Positions 22,449 to 29,675 of a stretch of DNA of 64,000 bases are shown here, one piece after another. Source of the DNA: a virus; the IMG/VR virus record IMGVR_UViG_3300030419_001717, positions 1 to 64,000 of that record. The stretch is one strand, 5' to 3'. Numbering within the stretch: the stretch's first letter is position 1; the number at the start of each line of letters is the position of its first letter. The notes beneath the pieces were generated by a model. It had not been told where the DNA came from and made no database searches. It saw only the letters and a program-made list of their open reading frames with translations. Both the position numbers and the translations under genes were made by a program.

Positions 22449-22503
22449 GACCATGTGCGAAAATTTTATAGGTCACTTCGGAGGGAGCCCCTATATAAGG
22501 GGT
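22449..22503 (+). promoter_or_regulatory. GRCCATGYGC element and TATA box of RNA region B
   Basis: GACCATGTGC at 22449-22458 with A/T run, then CCTATATAAGG around 22490-22500, the same order as at P3 and P4. The TATA sequence is the loop of a CCCC/GGGG hairpin nested in GGAGGGAG (22480-22487) / CTCCCTCC (22521-22528). Confidence 0.5.
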
Positions 22504-22517
22504 TGGGCGTCCCACTT

Positions 22518-22853
22518 TAACTCCCTCCTGATAAGACCTTTTGTCATTGTAAGGGTGGGCCTGTGAGACTTCAAACGGTTTCCCGTCACGAGAGTTTCAA
22601 TTTAATTAGTGAGAACCATTGACACAACGATTAGTTTAAGGTTTAAGTAATAGGGAAGGATTCAACGTTTCGTATTTCCTCGAGTAGTTTGAGAAAGGGC
22701 GTCCTACGGCACTTTAAATAATATACTCCTAACAAGTGACTAAACGACATTGATAGAGGGACGGCTACGCATTTATATCTAAACTTTAATATCTAATTTG
22801 CGAGTGGTGACTAATTAACAGGCCCGTTTTATCGAGCTCTGATAAATATAATT
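22518..22853 (+). ncRNA. Structured RNA region B, likely promoter-to-terminator unit
   Basis: About 340 bases with no credible gene, bounded by the TATA box at 22490-22500 (start expected near 22518) and the hairpin at 22854-22872. Local hairpins such as ACGG-TTTC-CCGT (22575-22586) are visible, but the structure is less clear than in regions A and C. The sequence is not similar to those regions by eye. A discrete small RNA is the best reading; a long leader or decayed gene is possible. Confidence 0.4.
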
Positions 22854-22872
22854 GGGGAGGAATCGCCTCCCC
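22854..22872. terminator. Bidirectional terminator hairpin
   Basis: GGGGAGG (22854-22860), loop AATCG, CCTCCCC (22866-22872). On the plus side it is followed by TACGTTTTAGTTATTTATT; on the minus side it lies 14 bases past the stop of the convergent gene at 22887. Serves both convergent units. Confidence 0.65.
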
Positions 22873-22886
22873 TACGTTTTAGTTAT

Positions 22887-23240
22887 TTATTCCATTGCTT
22901 CAAGCTTAGCTTTAAGCTCAGTCAATGAAATTCTTCCAGACTTTACAGCAGAAATTATACTTTCCGGCGTTGCGGACACTTTACCAGCTCCGAGTCTACG
23001 GGAAGCCTGTAAATCTATAATTCGACTTGTAATAGCTGAAGTAGTTTTATTAAACTCTTCAACACTCAAGACGTCATTTAGAGCTACGAGGGTATCGTAT
23101 TTAACTCCGACGGGTAGACGGCCCCCCTCTGACGCAGTGAATCCAAGCAAAGACATTAAGTTCTTTACTATTCCACTGTTGCGAGGTGCGGACAAATAAT
23201 CCATTGCTGTGCTTTTCTGGGTTTCAGTTGTTTTTGGCAT
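22887..23240 (-). CDS. Lone minus-strand gene in the early region
   Basis: 117 residues, the only minus-strand gene between the divergent region and the tail module. Basic, with KSTAMDYLSAPRNSGIVKNL at the N-terminus and a long helical C-terminal half (ITSRIIDLQASRRLGAGKVS). Its promoter on the minus strand has AGCTTTATATACTTTC and AAGGAGTG just upstream of ATG. Position and orientation, opposed to the early operons, are those of a regulator or of a gene under separate timing; no DNA-binding motif is obvious. Confidence 0.7.
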   Translation of the reverse strand: MPKTTETQKSTAMDYLSAPRNSGIVKNLMSLLGFTASEGGRLPVGVKYDTLVALNDVLSVEEFNKTTSAITSRIIDLQASRRLGAGKVSATPESIISAVKSGRISLTELKAKLEAME

Positions 23241-23277
23241 TTTTTACACTCCTTTTCTGGTAAATTACAGAAGGTTT

Positions 23278-23295
23278 GAAAGTATATAAAGCTTG
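23278..23295 (-). promoter_or_regulatory. Minus-strand TATA box for the lone gene
   Basis: AAGCTTTATATACTTTC at 23294-23278 on the minus strand, with AAGGAGTG near 23253 before the ATG at 23240. Confidence 0.65.
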
Positions 23296-23303
23296 TGGTA
23301 GAA

Positions 23304-23340
23304 ATCATATATAAAGCCCCTCGACCCTTTTATACCCCTG
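23304..23340 (+). promoter_or_regulatory. Partial early promoter cassette P5
   Basis: CATATATAAAGCCCCTCGAC then CTTTTATACC repeats the first-box, CCCCTCG and second-box order of P1 and P4, but the third box and ribosome site are missing. No plus-strand gene follows for about 600 bases, so it would transcribe the iteron region. Confidence 0.5.
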
Positions 23341-23399
23341 TATAGCTTCCGCTCACTACTTTTCGTTTTATCCGCACATGTGTAGATTTTAATACATGC

Positions 23400-23860
23400 A
23401 GTGGTATAGAGTTTATATCTTTAGCTCAATTAGGCTCTATAAAAACCTATCGGTTATAACGTCGTAATCGGTCGGTGAGAAATTTATATTTTTTAGGTGC
23501 TTAATGGAGCTTATAAACTTTATATTACTTTTTGAAAGCTCTATATCGCTCGTTGACTGGCTCTACTACGCACAGCCCCCGTGAGAAACTGTATAAGGCA
23601 CTGAGTTTCTTTCGTAATAGAGCATTTTCTTTTATACGTTTGCGTTAAAAAAAATACTATAAACAATACGTTGCTCTAATATTATAATTAAGCTCTATTA
23701 AGATATTAATAGGCTCTATTAAGCAATATATCTTTTGCTCTATTAAGATATATAATTATAGACCTATATAAAGCTTGTTCTAATATAGCTCTTAATAGAG
23801 CCTTATCTTAATATAGTTTAATATAGTCTCCCGTTTTTTTATAAGTGTGAGCGGGATTTG
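23400..23860. repeat. AT-rich iteron cluster, candidate replication origin
   Basis: No gene is seen between 23241 and 23956. The 11-mer GCTCTATTAAG occurs at 23692-23702, 23713-23723 and 23737-23747 (start spacing 21 and 24) and inverted at 23791-23801. Partial copies occur at 23434, 23538, 23615 (inverted) and 23673. The surroundings are very AT-rich with several TATATAA runs. Direct and inverted iterons at near-helical spacing in an AT-rich region next to the replication operon are typical of origins. A dense protein-binding control region is the alternative. Confidence 0.5.
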
Positions 23861-23914
23861 CATACCTTTAGCGTTGAGCACAAGTCTATACGTTTAGACC
23901 CCAAAAACCGCCGA

Positions 23915-23956
23915 AAGACTTAAATACTTTGAAACCGTCTATTATTTAGGTTAAAA
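23915..23956 (+). promoter_or_regulatory. Promoter of the rightward main operon
   Basis: GACTTAAATACTTT at 23917-23930 is the TATA box; AGGTTAAAA precedes the ATG at 23957. It probably drives the first part of the long plus-strand operon. Confidence 0.6.
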
Positions 23957-24205
23957 ATGAGACAATCCAACGCCGAAATTAGAAAAATGCTTAGTGATAT
24001 AACTCCAGAACAACTGCTATCTTTAATGGCAGAGATAAAGGGTAATGGAGTTAGAAAGATTGACACTTCAGTAAGGGAACGTAGGAACCAAAAGACTGCA
24101 CTATACTTTAGTGTAGCACCACTACCTTACAAGTCAACCTACGAAGAATATAAAATGCACTCCGATAGTATAAGAGAGCAGGTTATATCAGGAGTAGATT
24201 TATAA
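23957..24205 (+). CDS. Unknown protein, 82 residues, head of main operon
   Basis: MRQSNAEIRKMLSDITPEQL start with a first helix pair (ITPEQLLSLMAEIKGNGVRK), then a beta-like segment (QKTALYFSVAPLPYKSTYEE). No known motif. Linked to the next gene by TAATG. As first gene of the main operon it could be regulatory; unknown. Confidence 0.7.
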   Translation: MRQSNAEIRKMLSDITPEQLLSLMAEIKGNGVRKIDTSVRERRNQKTALYFSVAPLPYKSTYEEYKMHSDSIREQVISGVDL

Positions 24206-24273
24206 TGTTATACGATACACCTTACGGTAGCTATACGTATAAAGAATTAATGGAGATAGTAAACGAACAATGA
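24205..24273 (+). CDS. 22-residue micro-ORF
   Basis: MLYDTPYGSYTYKELMEIVN then EQ and TGA. TAATG overlap before it and ATGA overlap after it. Coupling supports translation; too short for any functional claim. Confidence 0.45.
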   Translation: MLYDTPYGSYTYKELMEIVNEQ

Positions 24274-24380
24274 AACAAAGATTAGAAATGAGATATCCCT
24301 CAGCCAAACTAAAACTACTACTAATGAGAAAGTATCAAGATAGAATGGGTGACGGTAAGAACTATCAAAAGGATGAATAA
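24270..24380 (+). CDS. 36-residue basic micro-protein
   Basis: ATGA overlap with the previous frame and TAATG overlap with the next. MKQRLEMRYPSAKLKLLLMR start, basic helical. Unknown. Confidence 0.5.
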   Translation: MKQRLEMRYPSAKLKLLLMRKYQDRMGDGKNYQKDE

Positions 24381-24727
24381 TGAGTGAGATAACGTTAGAA
24401 GATATAAGGTCAATGATTAGAGGTAAGAATAGATTCTCTTTAATCAGTGTAGATAATGACAGTGATAAGCATTACCAAACTTGGGCTACGCTTGTGCAAA
24501 AGGTGTATCCTAATACAGGTGATAACTTATACGAAACACAAAGAGGAATGTCACGTATAAGGGAAACCCTTAGCGTAATGGAGCCTAATGATTTTAATAA
24601 GATAGTTAATACTCTTAAGAAATACGAGGTTAGTGGTAGTGTAAGACCTATCAGTGGAGTAAAGACCTACGCTTACGATAAGAGTAGATTAGATAACAGA
24701 ATGTATAAGAGAAAGAGGTCCAACTAA
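24380..24727 (+). CDS. Unknown protein, 115 residues
   Basis: MSEITLEDIRSMIRGKNRFS start; alpha-helical with a basic C-terminus (YKRKRSN). No known domain by eye. TAATG overlaps on both sides place it firmly in the operon. Possible nucleic-acid binding from the C-terminal charge only. Confidence 0.7.
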   Translation: MSEITLEDIRSMIRGKNRFSLISVDNDSDKHYQTWATLVQKVYPNTGDNLYETQRGMSRIRETLSVMEPNDFNKIVNTLKKYEVSGSVRPISGVKTYAYDKSRLDNRMYKRKRSN

Positions 24728-24867
24728 TGGATATAATAGATAGTTATAGTGTGACGTGCAAGGTATACGTAGGTGATAAAGAAATAGACGTAGAGTTGCC
24801 AGAGTATATCTATAATAGGATAGATACGTATATAACTGAATACGAAGAGTGGTTAAGAAGCGGATAA
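24727..24867 (+). CDS. 46-residue acidic protein
   Basis: ATG overlaps the previous stop. MDIIDSYSVTCKVYVGDKEI start, then DVELPEYIYNRIDTYITEYE, a beta-hairpin plus helix pattern. Unknown function. Confidence 0.55.
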   Translation: MDIIDSYSVTCKVYVGDKEIDVELPEYIYNRIDTYITEYEEWLRSG

Positions 24868-24874
24868 AGATAGA

Positions 24875-25027
24875 ATGAAATTTGATGACACTGAGTTTCT
24901 TATACTCTTAGCAACATTACTGAAAGATATAGAGGTAAGCGAAAGCTTTAAAAAGGATGAGACTATTGTTAAGGTTGACGACGCTGAGATTTTCAAAGCT
25001 GAGAAAATGTATGAGGATATAAGATGA
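24875..25027 (+). CDS. 50-residue acidic helical protein
   Basis: MKFDDTEFLILLATLLKDIE start, amphipathic helix, then KKDETIVKVDDAEIFKAEKM. ATGA overlap with the ATPase gene. Possibly an accessory of the ATPase; unknown. Confidence 0.55.
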   Translation: MKFDDTEFLILLATLLKDIEVSESFKKDETIVKVDDAEIFKAEKMYEDIR

Positions 25028-26331
25028 GTAGTAGAAGTGAGAAGTTTGCTAAGTTAGGTGACTTAACAACTAAGCACGTTAAGTTAGAAGATAAGAAGAG
25101 ATATCTTTGTGAGAGTATGGACCGCTTAGCTGAGGATGATATACACGCTAAAGAAGAATATCTTAGACAGATAAGCGTAATAAACGTTGAGATTTCTATA
25201 TTAGAAAAAGAAATAAAAGAGGTAAAAAGTATGTATAAAGAACATAGAAGGGATGAAGAATTCCCTACCGATAAGTATGACGAGGACATATCCCCCGATG
25301 AAGTGGATAGATATGAAGCAAGGCGTATGTTTAGAGAGTTATTCGAAGATGACTATCGAGATATAAGATACGAGCTTGACTCGGATGATTGGGAAACATT
25401 AGCTATATTTTTAAATAAAGAGATGTATACCGAAGAAGAACCAGAAGAGGAACCTGAAATAGTGATAGACGATTCCGTATTGGGTAAGCTTAAGGCAAGT
25501 GTAGCAATACCTGAAGAATTTAAGTTTGCAGATAATATGACGTTTTACACTATGCTTAGGAATATCTTTAGGAACAAGTATATACTTGTGACAGGTCCAT
25601 CCGGATGTGGTAAATCATCCTTAGGTAAGATTTTAGCAGAGATAAGTAATAAACCTTTCCATCAGTTCAACTTTGGAGACACTATGAATCCTGCGGCTAA
25701 GCTATTAGGAGACACTAAGTATAATCAAGAGGATGGAACTTGGTTTAAACCATCTCGTTTTGTTTCAGCCTTACAAGATAACAGTGGTTCTTTCATTATG
25801 CTTGATGAAGTGACAAGAGATAGGACAGGTGACTTAGGTAATATCCTTATGCCTGTGTTAGATGGTCAAAGATATTTAGCATTAGATGAAAGTGATGACG
25901 CAGACATAGTGAAATTGGATAGGAACGTATTCTTTTTTGCTACGGCAAACATAGGTAGAGAATATCTTGGTGCGGCCACCGACTTAGATAGAGCTTGGAA
26001 AGATAGATTCACGGGTGGTATATATGAATTAGATTATCTACCACAAAAGAAAGAACAGGAACTATTAATGGTGCGTGTTCCTTCTATTGATGAAAATGAT
26101 GCACGACGTATAACTGAGTTTGCTAAGAAGATTAGAGATTTGTATAAAGCAGAAGAGTTAAACGTAGCAGTTTCTACTCGTATGTGTTTAGCAGTAGCTG
26201 AATTAGTGGTAGATGGAATGACATTGCTTGAAGCATTAAAGCACACTGTCCTACCATTTTATCCTATCACTGCTGGAGATGACACTGATAGAGTTAAAGT
26301 AATTCAAGCAATACAATCAATGGGTGATTAA
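25024..26331 (+). CDS. MoxR/CobS-like AAA+ ATPase
   Basis: 435 residues. An N-terminal coiled coil (about 20-75) and acidic linker precede an AAA+ domain: Walker A VTGPSGCGKSSL (about 189-200), Walker B SFIMLDEVTRD (about 256-266), sensor VFFFATANIGRE and an arginine-finger region RAWKDRF. The layout matches MoxR/CobS/GvpN-type ATPases, which act as remodelling chaperones with VWA-domain partners; one is encoded just downstream. CobS-like genes are common in marine viruses, but a true cobaltochelatase role is not shown. ATGA overlap with the previous gene. Confidence 0.88.
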   Translation: MSSRSEKFAKLGDLTTKHVKLEDKKRYLCESMDRLAEDDIHAKEEYLRQISVINVEISILEKEIKEVKSMYKEHRRDEEFPTDKYDEDISPDEVDRYEARRMFRELFEDDYRDIRYELDSDDWETLAIFLNKEMYTEEEPEEEPEIVIDDSVLGKLKASVAIPEEFKFADNMTFYTMLRNIFRNKYILVTGPSGCGKSSLGKILAEISNKPFHQFNFGDTMNPAAKLLGDTKYNQEDGTWFKPSRFVSALQDNSGSFIMLDEVTRDRTGDLGNILMPVLDGQRYLALDESDDADIVKLDRNVFFFATANIGREYLGAATDLDRAWKDRFTGGIYELDYLPQKKEQELLMVRVPSIDENDARRITEFAKKIRDLYKAEELNVAVSTRMCLAVAELVVDGMTLLEALKHTVLPFYPITAGDDTDRVKVIQAIQSMGD

Positions 26332-26332
26332 T

Positions 26333-26737
26333 ATGGCTAAAAGAGTCAGACCTAAGAAACATTTGTATTGGCATAGTCAGGCGAAAGTCCTATTAGAACA
26401 TGGAATGACTCCTACTAATGTAGCTAAAGCCTTAAAGGTAGTATACCCACAAGGGGAAATTACAGGTAGGCACGTTGGAGGATATAAACGTAGACTAATT
26501 AACGATGATATGTTAACGAAAGGACTTCCACTTACTATTGATATGCAAGATGCAATAGGAATGGTAGAAGGATTAGTTGGAGAAGATGATAGGTTTATCT
26601 ATCATTGCACAATAGGTTCAGCTAAAAGAACACTAAAATGTTTTGAATATAAAATGTTAAAAGAATTAGTAGATGAAAAAGCTGAAGAGGATATAGAAGA
26701 ATGGTTATCAAACACGAACCACACTACACTGATATAG
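26333..26737 (+). CDS. Small HTH-like basic protein between ATPase and VWA genes
   Basis: 134 residues from ATG at 26333 (MAKRVRPKKHLYWHSQAKVL), preceded by GGTGAT; an upstream GTG at 26324 is less likely. The helix pattern around GMTPTNVAKALKVVYPQGEI resembles a helix-turn-helix. A second part (MQDAIGMVEGLVGEDD) is acidic. Between the ATPase and the VWA gene it may be an adaptor or a regulator of the pair. It overlaps the VWA gene by 37 bases. Confidence 0.6.
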   Translation: MAKRVRPKKHLYWHSQAKVLLEHGMTPTNVAKALKVVYPQGEITGRHVGGYKRRLINDDMLTKGLPLTIDMQDAIGMVEGLVGEDDRFIYHCTIGSAKRTLKCFEYKMLKELVDEKAEEDIEEWLSNTNHTTLI

Positions 26738-28854
26738 ATAGTTGGGCTGACGTAGCCGACGACGATTACTGCTACGAATGTAGTAAGTGGATTGAAGCAA
26801 CATCAGAGGACTGTTGTCCTATATGTGAAACACCACTGAACTACGATGATGAGTATACGTCTGCGATGACAGCAAAGACATCATTATCTGATGCACCAAA
26901 GGTAAATACATACACCGGAGACATATGGAATCGGGGTAAGTCCTACGTTTGGGGCGGAGGTAATAGCTGGTGGAACAGTGGTAGTTCTGCATATACCGGT
27001 GGAGTATCGAGTATGTGGGGTAGTTGGAGTAGTAGTCATAATTCTGAAGATACTGCTTCTCGACTGCTTAAGCATAAGAGACATTTAGATTCTTTATGTA
27101 AAGTTGTAGACCCAACAGTAGCTCATAAGTTAGATTATAACTTTCATGGAAAAAATTATTCAGATTTGAATAGAGGAGTTATACGTATAGACGGCAGTCT
27201 ACTGAAGGAAAGTGATGATAACTTAGACATATGTGCTGGTTTAGCCATACATGAAAAGTTGCATCTTATCCATAGTAAACCATTATTGAAATGGGAAAGA
27301 GATTATAACTATTCTAATAATATGGACCACGCTGAAAAGAATTTATTACATACTATTGCTAATACAGTAGAAGATGAATATATAGAAAAGCAGTTAGCTA
27401 AAGATAATGCTGGTTTCGTGACATATATAGCTGAAGTAAAGAAACACTTCTTTGATACAGAGATGGAAGATAAGCTTCTAAAGGAAGGACAGAATGAGTT
27501 TATGGATATACTCAACACTCTGTTAGCTTTTGTTAGATGGCCTATCGAACTGAGTGCTGAACGTAAACGTAAACATGCTAAACATATAAGATATTTCGCA
27601 CGAGCATTAGCGACAGGATTAGATAGTAGAGACAATACTTTCAAATGTATAGAATCTTTGTATATGTATCTTAAAGAAATAGCTAAAAGAATGGCTAAAG
27701 AGAAAGGCGAAGAAGGTATAGATGATGAAGTTAAAGAAGAGTTAGAAAGGCTTACTGATAGTATGAGTGATTCTGATGAGATGTCTGAAGAAGAAACGGA
27801 AGCAATGAAAGATGCTATCCGTAAGAGTATAGAAAGAAAAAGAGAACGTATGTCTGATGTAGCCAAAGCGATAGACTCTGATGAACTACGTGACTTAGCA
27901 AAGGTAGTAGACTATAACGAAAAAGCCATAGAAGATACGTTAGATGAAGAGTTAGCAGAAGCTATTAAAGAGCTTGAAGATGAAGATTTTCATGAAGAAG
28001 ATATAAAGGATGTAGGTCTTATATATAAGAACCAAAGGAAAATCACTTGGCGTAAAGCACGTAGTGATGACCATGCTAAAGATAGATATATCTTTGAATC
28101 TAAGAAGATGAAGAAACAATCTAATCAGTTAAAGCGTAAGATAGACTTATATGGTAATACTCAAAAACATATCATACGTAATCAAAAGCGTGGTAAGATA
28201 GATAAAAGAATGCTTCATAGGATACCTGCTGGTCGTATGGATTTATTTAAGAATGATATAATTCAAGATGATAAACCATTAGACATATGTATATTGGTAG
28301 ATGAATCAGGTAGTATGGGTTCATGGAAAATGGAGATGGCCAGACAATCAGCCATAGCAACCAAAGAAGCTTTAGAAGATAACCCTAAGTTAAACTTATG
28401 GGTGTTTGGACATACAGCTGATGGTGAAAAAGGATGGCATACTGACACAGGGTCAACTAATATGACTGAATATTATTCACCACGTATGAAAGATAGACCC
28501 TTTGCAATAGGTAATATGAGGGCCAGATATGAAAACCGTGATGGTAATGCAATATATGCGGCCGCTGAAAAGGTTAGTAAGGAATCCGAACAACCTATGT
28601 CTAACAAGCTTATGATTATATACTCCGACGGACAACCAGCCGCTGATAGATATGGTGGTATGGATAGTAGGAGACACGTAAGAAAAGTAGTAAGCTACTT
28701 AGAGGCTAAAGGATGGGCCATTATACAAGTAGGTATAAGTGGTGCAAACGAATGGTGTCAGAAAGAAATGTTTACTAATCATATAATGGTTAATGATATA
28801 GAGAATCTTGCTCCAGAAGTAAGTAAAGTAATAAGGAGGGTGATAAAAGTATGA
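26701..28854 (+). CDS. CobT-like VWA protein with zinc ribbon and HExxH
   Basis: 717 residues. N-terminal zinc ribbon CYEC...CPIC (about 24-42). A Trp/Gly/Ser-rich linker (about 75-112), HEKLH at about 184-188 in GLAIHEKLHLIHSKP (an HExxH-type motif as in VWA-associated metallopeptidase-like domains), a long acidic helical region (about 340-460), and a C-terminal VWA domain with MIDAS DESGSMG at about 534. This is the domain order of CobT-like partners of MoxR/CobS ATPases. Together they probably form a metal-dependent remodelling complex; the target is unknown. Confidence 0.85.
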   Translation: MVIKHEPHYTDIDSWADVADDDYCYECSKWIEATSEDCCPICETPLNYDDEYTSAMTAKTSLSDAPKVNTYTGDIWNRGKSYVWGGGNSWWNSGSSAYTGGVSSMWGSWSSSHNSEDTASRLLKHKRHLDSLCKVVDPTVAHKLDYNFHGKNYSDLNRGVIRIDGSLLKESDDNLDICAGLAIHEKLHLIHSKPLLKWERDYNYSNNMDHAEKNLLHTIANTVEDEYIEKQLAKDNAGFVTYIAEVKKHFFDTEMEDKLLKEGQNEFMDILNTLLAFVRWPIELSAERKRKHAKHIRYFARALATGLDSRDNTFKCIESLYMYLKEIAKRMAKEKGEEGIDDEVKEELERLTDSMSDSDEMSEEETEAMKDAIRKSIERKRERMSDVAKAIDSDELRDLAKVVDYNEKAIEDTLDEELAEAIKELEDEDFHEEDIKDVGLIYKNQRKITWRKARSDDHAKDRYIFESKKMKKQSNQLKRKIDLYGNTQKHIIRNQKRGKIDKRMLHRIPAGRMDLFKNDIIQDDKPLDICILVDESGSMGSWKMEMARQSAIATKEALEDNPKLNLWVFGHTADGEKGWHTDTGSTNMTEYYSPRMKDRPFAIGNMRARYENRDGNAIYAAAEKVSKESEQPMSNKLMIIYSDGQPAADRYGGMDSRRHVRKVVSYLEAKGWAIIQVGISGANEWCQKEMFTNHIMVNDIENLAPEVSKVIRRVIKV

Positions 28855-28967
28855 ACACAGTATTATGTAATACGTGCCGATGTAAGTTAGCACTAAACTA
28901 TGTAAGATATAGAGATACTGCGGGTAATCCATATTGCCACGTATGCTATCAGAGGTTATTGATATAA
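28851..28967 (+). CDS. 38-residue zinc-ribbon micro-protein
   Basis: ATGA overlap with the VWA gene; AAGGAGGGTGATAAAAGT before the ATG. CNTC (6-9), an extra C11 and CHVC (29-32) make a CxxC/CxxC zinc ribbon. TAATG overlap with the repair gene after it. Small protein- or nucleic-acid-binding module. Confidence 0.65.
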   Translation: MNTVLCNTCRCKLALNYVRYRDTAGNPYCHVCYQRLLI

Positions 28968-29452
28968 TGCAAACTTTCTTACCCGTAGCTGACTTTAGAA
29001 AGTCAGCCAAAATGTTAGATTATAAACGCTTAGGTAAGCAAAGAGTAGAAGGTATGCAACTACTTAACGCTATGCAACCCGATTATGATAAAAAAGGTTG
29101 GCTTAAACATCCTGCAAAGATAATGTGGGAAGGTTATCAAGACATGCTTAAGAAGTATGTTAACGTTATGATAGAAGAGTGGATTAGTAGAGGATATAAC
29201 AATACAATGCAGTTCTATGAGTATGACGCATCTGCACCTATGCCTGATTGGATAGGTAATGACAAGATACACAAGTCACATAGACTCAATCTATTGCGTA
29301 AAGATTTCCAATACTATTCACAGATATGGCCCGAAGAAGCTATACAGTATGCATTTGAAATAGAATCATATCCTTACTATTGGCCTGTTGGTGATAAGTT
29401 TAGAGTATCTACTCCAGATAGAACAGGAACCAGATGGGAGAGTGAATTATGA
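28967..29452 (+). CDS. Pyrimidine-dimer DNA glycosylase, endonuclease V-like family
   Basis: 161 residues from ATG at 28967 (MQTFLPVADFRKSAKMLDYK), chosen over the ATG at 28934 because of the TAATG overlap and because the family starts MQTFLP. The pattern LDYKRLGKQRVEGMQLLNAM, GWLKHPAKIMWEGYQDML, EEWISRGYNNT, HKSHRLNLLRKD and YYWPVGD matches the Pyr_excise family (T4 endonuclease V relatives). It would remove UV-induced thymine dimers, useful for a virus in sunlit water. Confidence 0.85.
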   Translation: MQTFLPVADFRKSAKMLDYKRLGKQRVEGMQLLNAMQPDYDKKGWLKHPAKIMWEGYQDMLKKYVNVMIEEWISRGYNNTMQFYEYDASAPMPDWIGNDKIHKSHRLNLLRKDFQYYSQIWPEEAIQYAFEIESYPYYWPVGDKFRVSTPDRTGTRWESEL

Positions 29453-29556
29453 GTAGTTATTGGACTGAAGATAGAAAACAGAGAGTAGTAGATTATATCT
29501 CTGGGTTTATCTTTGGATATTGTATAGGGATGATAGTAGGAGTATGGATTCTATAA
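29449..29556 (+). CDS. 35-residue membrane micro-protein
   Basis: ATGA overlap with the glycosylase gene. MSSYWTEDRKQRVVDYISGF then a hydrophobic Gly-rich helix (FIFGYCIGMIVGVWIL), one membrane span. Overlaps the next membrane micro-protein by 13 bases. Confidence 0.6.
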   Translation: MSSYWTEDRKQRVVDYISGFIFGYCIGMIVGVWIL

Positions 29557-29675
29557 TAGAAAGATTAAAAGCTATATGGAGTAATCCACGTGACATACAA
29601 GAAGCTGAATGGTATATACTAATAGGCTTCTTTATTATGATATGGATGTGGATGTTTATATGGCACGGTTCTTAA
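29544..29675 (+). CDS. 43-residue membrane micro-protein
   Basis: Amphipathic N-terminal helix (SIIERLKAIWSNPRDIQEAE) and a Trp/Met/Phe-rich membrane span (WYILIGFFIMIWMWMFIW). Ends just before RNA region C. Both small membrane proteins could form a complex or affect the host membrane; inference only. Confidence 0.6.
   Translation: MDSIIERLKAIWSNPRDIQEAEWYILIGFFIMIWMWMFIWHGS

Noticed and set aside
25024-28854. True cobaltochelatase CobS/CobT
   Set aside because: No CobN-like gene in the window, and MoxR/VWA pairs have many other roles; kept as CobS/CobT-like only.
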